DNA of 64,000 bases from Terebella lapidaria (Eukaryota > Annelida > Polychaeta > Terebellida > Terebellidae). The stretch spans positions 29,495,950-29,559,949 of the forward strand of contig OX424569.1 in the NCBI GenBank assembly GCA_949152475.1, given 5' to 3'. The position numbers were made by a program, and so were the translations under genes. Below, in pieces: positions 46,733 to 57,716 of this stretch. The notes below the pieces were generated by a model. The model saw nothing but the letters and a program-made list of their open reading frames with translations. It did no database searches and was not told the origin of the DNA. The stretch's first letter is position 1, and each line of letters begins with the position of its first letter.

Positions 46733-46750
46733 TGGTGGCAGCGGTGGGAT
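46733..46750 (+). other. Primer-binding site, tRNA-Leu
   Basis: tggtggcagcggtgggat is the exact complement of the 3' end of animal tRNA-Leu (…TCCCACCGCTGCCA plus CCA), 6 bases after the LTR, where minus-strand DNA synthesis would begin. Confidence 0.85.
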
Positions 46751-46760
46751 CATCTGCAGT

Positions 46761-48060
46761 ATGACTACTAGACGGGGCAAATTGGCGGAACAGCAGCTGA
46801 AGGCAGCCGTGTCGGACACGGAGCAGCCTGTAGGAGCAGTAGGAGCTGAGCCGTTGCAGATGCCGGTTGCGGAAAAGGAAGCAGTTCGTCCTGCCGAGCG
46901 AAAGCTGTTGCAGCCGGAAATGCAGAAAGCAGTTGCAGAAGAACCCCTTCGGGTTCCTCAAGGAGTACAGCCTGCAGAGCAGTTAGCAGAGGCGGAAATT
47001 AACTTTCCGGACCAGGCTGGCGATCGGGAACCGGATGCGGAACCGGAAGGCGGTGAAAATTTAGTCGACAACCTGACCAGATTATTGGCGACTCAAATGG
47101 AGGTGTTTCAGCAGCATCTGGCAGTAACCGGAAAGCAGCAGCAGGCAGAAGCAGTACAACCACCAGCACCAAGGGCAGGAGTAGCCAGATTGATGACGTA
47201 CGACGGAACTGATCCGTGGCCGGAGTATGAGGCTCACCTCCTTGAATACGCTCGGTACTACCGTTGGACAGCAGAGGAAAAGGCGCTGAACTTATGTGTC
47301 AGTTTGAGGGGTAACGCCCGCAGCATACTACTGGATCTGATACGGTTGTGGCGGCATTAAAACAGCAGTTTTGTCCGGGGGAGAAAACATTTGTTTTCCA
47401 GGCGGAATTGCAGACACGGAAATTGCAGCCGGAGGAGGAGCTGTCCGAGCTGGCCAGAGACATACAGAGCAAGACGCGGCTAGCTTACCCAAAAGCGGAT
47501 CCGGCAACAACAGAAGTGCTCATGAAGATGCATTTCTGCAACAGTCTGACTAACCGAGATATGCGGTTGTCGGTATTGAAAAGCCACCCGGAAACGCTGT
47601 CGCAGGCCCTGGCTTTCGCTACCGAGTATGAGAGTATTATGAAGACGGACAACAGCAGACCAGCGGAGCGACACCGGACGAGGCAGCTGAACACGGAGCC
47701 GGAGTGGAGCCAGCAGGTGAACGAATTGCGGAAGCAAGCCGAGCAGACTCAGCAGCAGTTGGCGGATCTGATGACTCAGGTCAAGGAAACGGTTAGCCGG
47801 CAGCAGCAGCAGCGCAGTTCCCGAGCGGATTTAGAATGCTTCAACTGTGGCCGGAAAGGGCATTTTGCCCGAGACTGTAGGCAGCCGAAGCAGCAGCAGC
47901 AGCGGCGTCAACCACAACAGCAGCAGTCGCCGCGACAACAGCAGCAGCAGCAGCAACAACTGCAGCAGCCACGACAGCAGCAGCAGCAGCCGGAAAAGCG
48001 GGTCGCGGAAAAGGGGAAATCCGGGACCCGGAAGAGAGGACACCCCCATAACCGGCAGGT
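46761..48060 (+). pseudogene. gag: Ty3/Gypsy gag, frameshifted
   Basis: The ATG at 46761 starts a Glu/Ala/Gln-rich region (PLQMPVAEKEAVRPAERK), then the capsid core around WPEYEAHLLEYARYYRWTAE and LNLCVSLRGNARSILLDL. A frameshift near 47340 moves coding to a frame starting about 47345 (ALKQQFCPGEKTFVFQAEL), which continues through the capsid C-terminus to a nucleocapsid knuckle CFNCGRKGHFARDC at ~47838-47880 and then a Gln-rich stretch (47881-48000). Gag would assemble the particle and bind RNA. The break falls inside capsid, so it looks like damage, not a programmed shift. Confidence 0.85.
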
Positions 48061-51000
48061 GGTTCACGGACCCGGTCCCAGGGGCGAGGTGGGCATGTGT
48101 GTGACAGCCAGAATATGCGGAGAGCCAGTAACGCTGATAATCGACACCGGCAGCACTGTCACAATGCTCAACCTACAAACCTGGGAACGGATCCGGAAGC
48201 CCGGAATGAAACTGAAGCGGTCGCCGATTCGTCTTTCAATGGTTGGCGGAAGTAACATACGGACGCATGGCCGGAAAGAACTCCCACTCAACATCGCAGG
48301 AGTAGCTGAGACCGTGACGTTCGAGATTGCAGACTGTGAAGACGAAGGAATACTGGGTATGGATTTCATCCGTTCCCGGATATCCGGCATAAATTTCGAC
48401 CGAATGACCATGCAGATGGGCAGCCAGGAGGTGTTCCTCACCATGTTCGAGCAGACCAGGGAGCCGTTTCCGATCAACGCTGTAGCAGATTACCAAATTC
48501 CGCCGGAAACGGAACAGCTGATAATAGGACAAGCAGAGAGTGTCCGGGAAGCAGAAGGAGTACTAGAAATGCCGCAGGAGCCTACTGAGAAAAGACCTTG
48601 GCTGATCGGGAGAACTTTATCCCGGATAAAGCAAGGAACAGTCCCGGTTCGAGTGATCAACGTGATGGCAGAGCCGGTAATCATCAAGAAAGGAGCGCAG
48701 TTGGCGACGATGACCACCTTAGCAGCCGGTTGCAGTGTTGTGCCGTTGGCGGAGCGGAGCAGGAAGGTGCAGATTTCCACGGAGTCGGAGGCCGGGCGGA
48801 ATTGGAGCGGGTACGAGAAGCTGCGGCAGTTAGCAGAGCAGACCCAGGATGCAGTGCCGAGTCATTTCCGCGAGAGAGTAACCGACCTCCTATTTCGGAA
48901 TAAGCCAACCTTCAGTAATGATGCCGGAGAACCGGGGCAGACCAACGAGGTACAACATCAGATAAACACGGGCAGTCACCGGCCGATTAAGCAGCCAACC
49001 AGACGAATTCCGCCAGACAAGAGAGAGCTGGTGAGCAGTCTGATTCAGGAGATGAAAGACAAGAACGTCATTGAAGAAAGTAGCAGTCCGTGGGCTTCCC
49101 CGATTGTTCTCGTAAAGAAAAAGGATGGGACCACCCGGTTCTGTGTCGATTACCGGCGGTTAAATGCAGTCACGGAGAAAGATGCTTATCCGTTGCCGAG
49201 AATAGACGACACCATAGCAGCCTGTGCAGACGCCAAATGGTTCTCCACTCTCGACCTGACCAGTGGCTACTGGTAGGTCGGGATGGATGAAGATGCCCGG
49301 AAAAAGTCGGCCTTCTGTGTTCCTGGCGGCCTTTACCAGTTCAGAGTAATGAGTTTCGGCTTGTGCAATGCTCCGGGTACGTTCGAGCGGTTGATGGAGA
49401 AGGTGCTAGGCGGATTGTCCTGGAAGACCTGCCTCATATATCTGGACGACATCATAGTCTACAGCAAGACCCTGGAGGATCACATCCGTGATCTTCAGGA
49501 GGTATTCAGCAAGCTGAGAGAGGCAGACCTAAAAGTCAAACCGTCAAAATGCAAGTTCTTCCAGCCGGAGGTGTCTTTCCTAGGTCACATAGTCGGCAGA
49601 GACGGTATCCGCACCGACCCGGCAAAAACGGAGGCAGTACGGAAGTGGCGGACACCCACCAACCTGACGGAGCTGCGCAGTTTTCTGGGACTATGCTCCT
49701 ATTACCGGAAGTTCGTGCCGAAGTTCTCCGAGATTGCAGCGCCGCTGAATCACTTGACGGAAAAAGGGGTGCAGTTTCGGTGGCAGACGGAGCAAGAGCA
49801 GGCATTTGCAGAGCTGAAGAACCGCCTAGTATCGGCACCGATACTCGGGTACCCAAGGGAGCAAGGCCGATATATCCTGGACACGGACGCCAGTGACACC
49901 GGGCTGGGAACAGTACTGTCACAGAAGCAGGGCAACCAGGAGCGGGTGATAACCTACTTGAGCCGCAGCTTAACCAAAGAAGAACGGAGATACTGTGTCA
50001 CCCGGAAGGAGCTCCTGGCGGTTGTGTTCGCGGTACAGAAGAATAAGCAGTACTTGCTGGGACGACACTTCCTTCTTCGCACAGATCATGGCAGTCTTAC
50101 CTGGCTTATGAATTTCAAGGAGCCCCAGGGGCAGATAGCCCGGTGGATCGAGCTCCTGAGTGAGTTTCACTTCGACATCGAACATCGTCCGGGGCGAATC
50201 CATAATAACGCAGATGCCTTGTCCAGATCTCCATGCAGCCAATGCGGAAAAATCGACTGGAAACAAGCCAAGATAGACGCCTGGAACTACGGAGAAAGGA
50301 TCCGGCAGACACGAAGTGAAGAAACTCCTCAGCCCAAGCCAAGGAAGGGGGGACGCCGGAAGCGGTCACGAAGATCGGGCGGAGAAGCAGAACTGACGGA
50401 GGAAGCAGCGTCCCGGAAGCCGGTTGCGGTTGCGGTGACGGAGGAAGCAGCGTCCCGGAAGCCGGTTGCGGTTGCGGTGACGGAGGAAGCAGCGTCCCGG
50501 AAGCCGGTTGCGGTTGCGGTGACGGAGAAAGCAGCGTCCCGGAAGCCAGTTGCGGTTGCGGTGACGAAGGAAGCAGTCCCAAGGAAGGCGGTTGCAGTAG
50601 CGGAGAAAACAGCGTCCCGGAAGCCGGTTGCGGTTGCGGTGACGGAGAAGGCAGTTCCAGGAAAAACGGATGCGGTTGCAGAGCAGATTAGGCTGGCGGA
50701 AAATGCGGACCAGGATACTGTGCTGGGGCAGAAATATCGACCCGATGATTTGCGGAGAATGCAGCAAGCAGAATCTTGGTACCCACTGGTGACGTCGCTG
50801 ATCGACGGGAGCGGTACAGCTGGCAGTGCAGACTTTTCCAGCATGAGCAGCGAGGAGAAAGTGCTGTACGGGATGCAGAAGACCTTGCTGAAAGTCGACG
50901 GAGTAGTCTACCGGAAATGGAAAACGGCGGAAGGAACCAGCCGAATGCAGTTAATAACCCCGAAGGAGCTGAGACAGGAGATTTTCCGTCTGGCCCATCA

Positions 51001-52131
51001 GAGCCGGACGGGAGGACACCTCGGAAGCAGAAGGATGGCGGCTAGCATTCGGAGGCGGTATTTCTGGCCGGCTATGATGCGGGACATAAAGCAGTGGGTG
51101 CTGAGCTGTGACGAATGTGCGTCAAGAAGTATGCAGAACTTGAAACGATCTCCGATGCAGAAATACCGGGTTGGAGCGCCCATGGAGAGGGTGGCAATGG
51201 ACGTGATGGCTCCGTTACCGGTTACCGGTACATCTTAGTAATCGGTGATTACTTCACCAAGTGGGTAGAGGCTTACCCGATGCCGAATCAGGAAGCGGTG
51301 ACGGTTGCGGACATATTCGTCAACCAGTTTGCAGCGCGGTACGGTATCCCGATGGAGATCCACACCGACCAAGGCAGAAATTTCGAGTCCGACTTGCTGA
51401 GAAATGTTTGCAGAATCCTGGGGATTCACAAGACACGGACAACCGCTTTCCGACCTCAGTCGGACGGTTTCATTGAGCGATTCAACCGGACGCTGCAGCA
51501 AATCCTGAGCCTGTACGTAAGCGAGCGGCAGACCAACTGGGATCAGCTAGTACCGTTGGCGATGGCAGCTTACCGGAGTACCCCGCAGGAGACAACCGGG
51601 CAGAGTCCCAATTTGCTGATGCTGGGCAGAGAAGTCAACACTCCGGTAGAGTTACTGATTGGCAGGCCGCCGGGCGAATCAACAGCAGAAATAACAGAGT
51701 ACGGCAGTCAGCTCCGGGAGCGACTAGAAGCAGTATACAAGGCGGTTCGAGCGAAATCTGGCAGAGAGATGGAACGGCAGAAGAAGCTGTACGACCGGAG
51801 GAAGGTCGACAATCAGTTCCAGCCAGGAGACCGAGTGTGGATGGCGGTCAAAACACGGAAGAAGGGCAAAGCTCCCAAGTTGCAGAGGAAGTGGAGCGGT
51901 CCAAAGCTAGTGCTGAGCAGATTTACCGACGTGACCTATGAGATTGCAGAGAGTGAAACTCGGCAGAAGGTGGTTCACTTCGATTTGCTGAAACCGTATA
52001 ATGGTGTCAAGCATCCGAGATGGATGAAGCGGAGAATGGCGGATTCCTGGAGGCAGACGGAGCCGCCGAAGCAGAGTAGTGTTCCGGAGACGGAACAGAC
52101 GGTCTCTGAGTCGGATACGGACTCGGAGTAA
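48060..52131 (+). pseudogene. pol: Ty3/Gypsy pol: protease, RT, RNase H, integrase (disrupted)
   Basis: Protease active site LIIDTGSTVTML at ~48136; RT with the fingers/palm region, an in-frame TAG at 49274, the FGLCNAPGTFERLM motif and catalytic YLDD at ~49440; RNase H with LDTDASDTGLG at ~49876 and later DADALSRSP-like NNADALSRSP; a repeat-rich linker (50395-50680); integrase with the HHCC zinc finger near 50990-51120, DDE residues in AMDVMAPL, HTDQGRNFESD and SDGFIERFNRTL, and a C-terminal GPKLVLSRFTD (GPY/F-like). A frameshift near 51228 splits integrase just after its first Asp. All catalytic motifs seen are otherwise kept, so the copy is young but not able to encode intact Pol. Confidence 0.93.
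50395..50680 (+). repeat. 42-bp in-frame repeats between RNase H and integrase
   Basis: About seven units of a 14-residue repeat, VTEEAASRKPVAVA, some complete and some degenerate (EKTASRKPVAVAV, KEAVPRKAVAVAE). They insert a repetitive Ala/Val/Lys linker where typical Ty3/Gypsy polyproteins have a short tether. The DNA repeats are nearly identical, so the count may vary between copies. Confidence 0.9.
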
Positions 52132-53592
52132 AGCCGCAGAGGACTAGGAAATATGAGAAGACGGAGTGAGCTGTAGAGCAGGAGAAGGAGATAGCTGAGA
52201 CCCTGGTAAAACGTTGAGTTCCGGCAGAGAGCGACCGCAAGAAGACGGAGCAGTGAGCAAGTACTGGTTCCGGAAACAGGGCGGAGAAAGGAAGCAGAGC
52301 GGAAAGCGGTGCAGAGACCGGATAGAGACATCCTAGAGGTTCTGACTGGGTTGAGCGTATAGTCAACCAGTCCAGGGTAGCGGCCAGGGGTCCAGAAGAA
52401 CCTGGGTTAGCGGTCTAGTATCTCCAGAGAAGCAGCTACACGTCTTCCGTATTCGGAGAATTAAGACGGAAAAGTTTTCCGGCTGTAGACATCCGACCGG
52501 AGTTTCCACTTAGCAGAGACAGTAAACCGACTGCAGATTGACAGAAACGGAGAAACATCACCCCAGATAGGAAGGCGCCTCCTTCTGGACAGAATGTATG
52601 CAGTTTCCAGTGTCGACAAGCAGTAATACCAGTGAGCAGATATGCAGTTGACGAAGCAGTACAGATGGCGGAAACGCCCAACTTGCAGTCTAGATGTTCG
52701 TCTGAGAGGCAGATTCAACTGGCTGAGACTCTATTCAACCCTCCTGATGGCAGAGATACTTCAAAATTGCAGATACTTCGCTCGGAGAAGCAGTTGAAAG
52801 GGAGCCGGAAAAACCCGGAGAAGCCGGTTGAGCCGGAGACGGACACCTCTCGGTTAACGGTTGAGTTTTTGCATAATTGTGACGTCACTCCTGAGGCAGC
52901 CAATCAGCGTGGAGCTTTTCAAGTCACGTGAGCAGAAAGAGTATAAAAGGGCCTTGAAATTGGGCTCTGGCAGCAGTTGGAGAGCAGACCTCGAGTTGTG
53001 CACATCGCAGACAAAGTTTGGCGGAATTGAATCAAGTCCAGCATTTTCCGGCAAGAGCAAATTTTGCAGTAAAAACGACAAAGTATTTCCCGGAAGATTA
53101 CCAGTCCGGAAGAAAAGTGCAGTAAAAGCAGTGCAGCGGTGGGGGTCGACGGAGGCGGATGGCAGTGTGGCAGAAGCGGAGGCGGTGTGGCAGTAGACGG
53201 AGGCGGTTGGCGGTGTAGCGGTCGACGGATGCGGATGGCAGTGTGGCGGTAGCGGAGGCAGTGTAGCGGTCGACTTAGGCGGAGCAGAAAGCAGATCCAG
53301 CGGCCGAGCCGATAGCAGAGCAAATAGCAGAGCAGAAAGCAGAGCCGATAGCAGAGCAGACAGCAGAGCGGATAGCAGAGCGGATAGCAGAGCAGATAGC
53401 AGAGCAGATAGCCGAGCGGACAGCAGATCCGATGGCAGATCCGGAGGCAGAGCGGAGACCAAAGCGGAAGGCAGAACCCGGAGCAGAGCTGGCAGTGAGA
53501 CGGAGACCCGAGGATCCACGGAGAGAACTTTGCCGGCAACCATTCAAGCAGTGGCCGGAAGCAGAACCAGTTCAGCGGCTAGGGATGACGGA
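52132..53592 (+). other. Post-pol untranslated region with tandem 10-12-bp repeats
   Basis: No intact coding frame is recognised. The region repeats gcag-rich words, including a gcagagc(a/g)gata tandem run at ~53290-53440 and gtgtggcggt/gaggcgg units at 53140-53270. It contains the internal promoter-like cluster at 52880-52948. Confidence 0.6.
52880..52948 (+). promoter_or_regulatory. Internal promoter-like cluster inside the LTR retrotransposon
   Basis: Within 70 bp: a full CRE tgacgtca (52880-52887), a CCAAT box in agccaatcag (52898-52907), an E-box cacgtg (52925-52930) and tataaaag (52942-52949). The 5' LTR has CRE, CCAAT, cacgtg and tataaaag too. A TSS near 52972 would yield a short mRNA whose first long ORF is the 199-codon frame at 53593. 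Confidence 0.55.
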
Positions 53593-54192
53593 ATGGAGTC
53601 TTCCGCGTCTGACCGAAGTCATGCGGACGTGCAGAGAGCGCGGAGGAGTATCCTGGTAGATCAAGCCAGAGCTACACCCGGAATCCTGTCTCCGGTGGAA
53701 ACCAGGCCTCGACAGTCTTCCAGTGAGCGGTCCGGAAGAAACCAAGTCCGTGCACCAACCCAGAGTCCACCCTACACGTTCTACCCGTTTGGCGGTCCTT
53801 CAACTCAACCGTGTCCGTCCCATTGTTTCCCGGTGAATATTGGGGGACGGAGCGCTTCCGTCTTTGCGCCTGCAGTCCCGGAGCACGCCAGATACTATGC
53901 AGTACGTTGGGGACCGGAGCAGTGGGGGCCAGCCGAGATGAGAGACTCCGGCGTCTACGTGGAGATCATGGAGCAGAGAGAGTCACCGTTCGTCCGGATT
54001 CCAGATTGGTCCATCCGGGACGAACGCCTCAGGAATGGGTTCTACGTCCCGCCCCAGTGGAGCCTCCATGATCCCGATCTTCTTCCGGTTGATGCCAGAG
54101 GAACAAGCTTCGGACGACCGTTGGTACCGAATACCATTCCACCCCGTCCACCGTCGGGAAGCAGTTCGCGCCGTGATACTGGTGGGCAGTAG
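53593..54192 (+). CDS. Extra downstream ORF of the LTR element, 199 codons
   Basis: An intact frame starting ATG at 53593 (MESSASDRSHADVQ) and ending TAG/stop at 54192, located where an env would be but with no signal peptide or transmembrane segment. The N-terminal third is Ser/Arg/Pro-rich and probably disordered. The central part, HARYYAVRWGPEQWGP then DSGVYVEI, is more ordered and has aromatic residues. YYAVRxG...GVY vaguely recalls the RNase H1 hybrid-binding fold, an unsupported idea. A Pro/Ser-rich tail ends it. It is the only long undamaged frame in the element. Function unknown; not gag, pol or env by motif. Confidence 0.55.
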   Translation: MESSASDRSHADVQRARRSILVDQARATPGILSPVETRPRQSSSERSGRNQVRAPTQSPPYTFYPFGGPSTQPCPSHCFPVNIGGRSASVFAPAVPEHARYYAVRWGPEQWGPAEMRDSGVYVEIMEQRESPFVRIPDWSIRDERLRNGFYVPPQWSLHDPDLLPVDARGTSFGRPLVPNTIPPRPPSGSSSRRDTGGQ

Positions 54193-54451
54193 TCGTCGCA
54201 AGTCGTCGCAAGTCAAGTCGGCGCAAGGAGAAGAAAGAAGAACCGTTTCCCGGATTCTAGTATAATTAAGAGTTTAAAAGTGGGAAACGGAACAAGCAAG
54301 ATATCCGGGTACAGTGACGGTAAACTAGTTAAGAGATACCAGTACCCGGATCACGGAAACAAGTTGTGTTTGATTTTACGGACAGTTTAACGGTTGACAA
54401 TTTGTATATTTGTGATATGTGATATTGATCTGTTCGGGATGAACAGAGTCT

Positions 54452-54464
54452 AAGGAAGGGGGAG
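54452..54464 (+). other. Polypurine tract
   Basis: aaggaagggggag directly before the 3' LTR, where plus-strand DNA synthesis is primed. Confidence 0.85.
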
Positions 54465-55841
54465 TGTAACGGTTTTGGGGCGTACCCAAAAGTTTCCCCT
54501 AGGTAATTCTGTTAGTGTCTTGTGATATTATGGTTAAATAACCGTTTATTAAGATGTATATGTGTTTAAAGGTTCATACGGTTCCGTATTGTTAATGTTC
54601 AAAAGGTTTTCCGTCTCGGAACTTGGTATATTTGTGATGTTGGTAAAGCCGGAGACGGAGCCGGAACCGGAGACGGAACCGGAACAATGGAGTACAAAAA
54701 CGTAATGACGTTATTTCCGGAAGGTCATGTGATCAGCCTCGTTTTCGGTTTAAAAGGTGACGTGTCAGCCACTGATTGGTTCTAGAGTGTTTTTAGAAAT
54801 CCGGAAAATATCAGTGTTTGGCGGACTATGACGTCACAATAGGTTGGTCACGTGACGTGGGTCTCAGGTCTATAAAAGCCCCCGCTTCACAGCGGACGGC
54901 GGAGTTGGTGTCCTGACGTCGACCTGTGCAGACCCCTTCTCCCATAGCAGAGTACTCCCTTGTTCCGGATAGAGTCATCCAGATGATAGCAGTTAAGTCT
55001 TCTGACTGTGCACTTGGAAAATAAACATGAAAACTTCAACCGAGTTGTTTTTCCGTGTTCGTTAGGGAACTGGAATTTATAATAAAGTTAGTTCACCGGA
55101 AAAGAAGTAATACGGAGTAAAGGGAGATAAGACCACAGTCGGTTAAGACCCAGTTGTAACGACGTCTTAGGGTGATCTAAGAACCCAGATCACCGAGGAA
55201 GGAGACGGAGACGGAGACGGAGGTGGAATTCAACGGAGCAACTACGGAGGCGGTATCGGACGGAGCAGTTGCAGAGACGGGAACGACGAAGCAGTTGCAG
55301 AGGCGGTACCGGACGACGGAGTTGCAGAGGCAGTACCTGACGGAGCGGTTGCAGTAACCGGAAGTGAGAACACTTCCGAGATACTCCATTTCAGGTGCAG
55401 TCGCAGGTTGCGGTGAGGCGGAGCCAACCGGAGCAGTTTGCAGTGAGGCGGAACCTGGCAGAGCGGTTGCAGTATTCGGAAACGGCAACGTTCCCGGATT
55501 CTCTCTATTCCAGGTGCAGCCGCAGTTTTCAGTAAGACGGAAAACAACGGAGCTGTTGCAGTAAAGCGGTATCCCGACGGAGCAGTTGCAGTACCCGGAG
55601 ACGGAAACGCCTCCGGATTCTTACGTTACAGGTGCAGTTGCAGATTAGCAGTCGGACAACGGTTAAGAGGTCCATTCCAGACCACGCTACCAACCTTAGA
55701 GACTTCTAGCCGGAGTTCAACCGTACAGCAGTAGCAGTTTCCCGGAGTTTTACCGTTTCAGCTCCGGTTAAATAGCAACTCACCCACCTCCCTAGAAAAC
55801 CGGTTCATGAAGACGTCACAGAAGGGTGCAAACCCGTTACA
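54465..55841 (+). repeat. 3' LTR, 1377 bp
   Basis: Same ends and promoter motifs as the 5' LTR (tataaaa at 54871). The near identity dates the insertion as recent. Confidence 0.96.
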
Positions 55842-57289
55842 ATATTATAAGTGTCAGCTTCGATATACCCGTAAATAATAACAACAAAAACAACAATAAT
55901 AATAAAACCAGTATGTTTTTATTATTTTTGATAGATTATTGTTCATAAGAATATCATTATTGAAAGGTAACAGATTTTACCTTTCCTCATAAGAGTCGTA
56001 GAGACAGTAAATATTAGTCTGTTTTGTGTATAACTCAAACTATATACGGCTCCATATTGCAAACCATATAGTCTGATATAAGGACACACAATCCAAGAAA
56101 CATCATTCTGTCTTTCGCCAGTGAGACTATTCGCTGCTATTTCGGATTCGGAGCGACGACATTGTCAAAGAAATACTGTATTGCAAGTCTTTCTTTTAGG
56201 CCATAACCATTAAAGCTGGTCACAATCACTGATTGCGGTTTTCATGCGGTAGAGCATGTCATTTAGGTGCCGAAACTATGGACGACTCTCCTCAATGTAT
56301 ATATCAAATGATATAAATGTTGGATAGATATTTGTAATCAGAAACATTATTATTAATCAGTAATAGCGAAACATTCCTTTGAATAGAGCAGATATCGGTT
56401 TTAATAATAGATTCGATCGAAAAAGATGTGAACATGAGTTTAAGGCGGTGCCAATGTGGTTCAACACAACCAAGAAATCGTTGAACATGCGATATGACTA
56501 GTTGGCTGAGAGTGCTTGCTCTCAACCTCAAGGCTTCCCGTATCAATGTCTATGTTATTTTCATAGACATTGCCCGATAATATAAAAAGATTGCCCTGAG
56601 CATGAATGGCGTGATGGTAATGTTGAGGTTTTGTGTAATGGACTACACCAGGGTTTGACAATTGAGGAAGGCAAGAGAGATTCTCCAGGGGAAAAAACAT
56701 TATTTTCTAAAGAGCTCTGAGCTTCAAGCGTGGTGTCAGTATTGATGCGGTAACGCACGTGAGTATCTCACACACAGAGCCACGAAGACACGTGTTACCC
56801 ACTCAAGCTCAGGTTGTTAATAACATAGAACAGGTAGTACTGTTTTATAGCTATAATGAACCATGTGAACTATTGTTGGTTTGCTAAGAATTCATGTAAC
56901 ATACAGTGGTAATAAAACAGACACGTCTCACTGACGGGTTCATTTACATTACGGACATTGAAATTGCAGTGATTATGTTGGGCCTATTTTAATTCATGTT
57001 CAGACATTTTGCTATAAATATAACGAGTATACATAGGCGTGGTCAGTTATATTTTGCTAATTGACTTATTTTACAAATTTATCTATTTTGTTGTTGTATT
57101 TGTTGGTCCGCTTGTGGTATTGAGTGAGAGGGGGGATCTGTTAAGCTCTTCTCTTTTGTTCAAATTTAAATTTTGTTTTGAAGAACTGAGTACAAATGTC
57201 TAACCTGAGATAAACAGTGATCTGGGAAACTCAACCAAAAAATTTGAGTGGGAAATTGGTTATTACCTCACTACCTAGATATGTTTGCA

Positions 57290-57716
57290 TTAAATAAGTA
57301 TGAAAGATTCAAAGAAGGAAAGAAGTAAAACAAATACTGAAAGCTTGAAAATCCGTTCATTCTTGGCAACTTTCATGAGCTGCTCGTGGGTCAGGTTGCA
57401 TTGACACAATGGGCAGTAATATTGTGAATGTTCATATATCTGGAAGAATAATAATGATGGCATCCATGCTTCAATATGAGAAGAAAACGACAGGAAACAT
57501 AAATTATGTGCACCTCTCGGCAACTCCAGTTCTCGTGCACCAGCCCGAAGTTCTGGCCACTTATAACGTTCGATCAGCTCAATCATAACGGTTCGTCTGT
57601 GACTATATAATGATTGCTCATCATACAGTGAGCAACATAATTTAGAACAAAATGTCCGGTCATCGTTGGGTTGAGGTAATTCTGAGGCAGAAAGAACGTC
57701 GCATTTCTGCTGATTT
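57290..57716 (-). other. Unidentified open reading stretch, possible exon
   Basis: The minus strand is free of stops for about 142 codons in one frame. A candidate acceptor (aaatcag) precedes QKCDVLSASELPQPNDD, followed by RTFCSKLCCSLYDEQSLYS and IELIERYKWPELRAGARELE. A CPLCQCNLTHEQL stretch follows further on. The Cys and charged content looks like protein, but no family is recognised and no partner exon was found. Could be a transposon relic. Confidence 0.25.

Larger units (their letters stand above)
45344..55841 (+). mobile_element. Full-length Ty3/Gypsy LTR retrotransposon, 10.5 kb
   Basis: Bounded by LTRs starting tgtaacgg and ending ccgttaca (45344-46726 and 54465-55841), with atat on both outer sides as a likely 4-bp target duplication. 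Internal order: tRNA-Leu primer site, gag with a CCHC knuckle, protease, RT, RNase H, integrase, then a 2.3-kb region with a further ORF and a polypurine tract (54452-54464). The PR-RT-RH-IN order defines Ty3/Gypsy. Coding is broken by a nonsense codon at 49274 and frameshifts near 47340 and 51228. The GC-rich, ccgga/gcag-rich composition contrasts sharply with the AT-rich flanks. Confidence 0.97.

Noticed and set aside
47330..47360. Programmed gag frameshift site
   Set aside because: The shift lies within the capsid region, before the nucleocapsid, with no slippery heptamer or structured signal seen; damage is the simpler explanation.
47831..50844. Antisense open frames within the Ty3/Gypsy element (Leu-rich, Arg-rich, Thr/Ala-rich)
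   Set aside because: Shadows of Gln-rich and repeat-coded pol sequence; no motif matches and they disappear outside the biased region.
52854..53547. Minus-strand Leu/Ala/Ser repeat frames after pol
   Set aside because: Entirely produced by the gcagagcagata tandem repeats; three overlapping frames are all open, a sign of low complexity and not of coding.
53593..54192. Envelope gene for the extra ORF of the LTR element
   Set aside because: No signal peptide, transmembrane helix, furin-like site or Cys pattern; it is soluble and partly disordered by composition.
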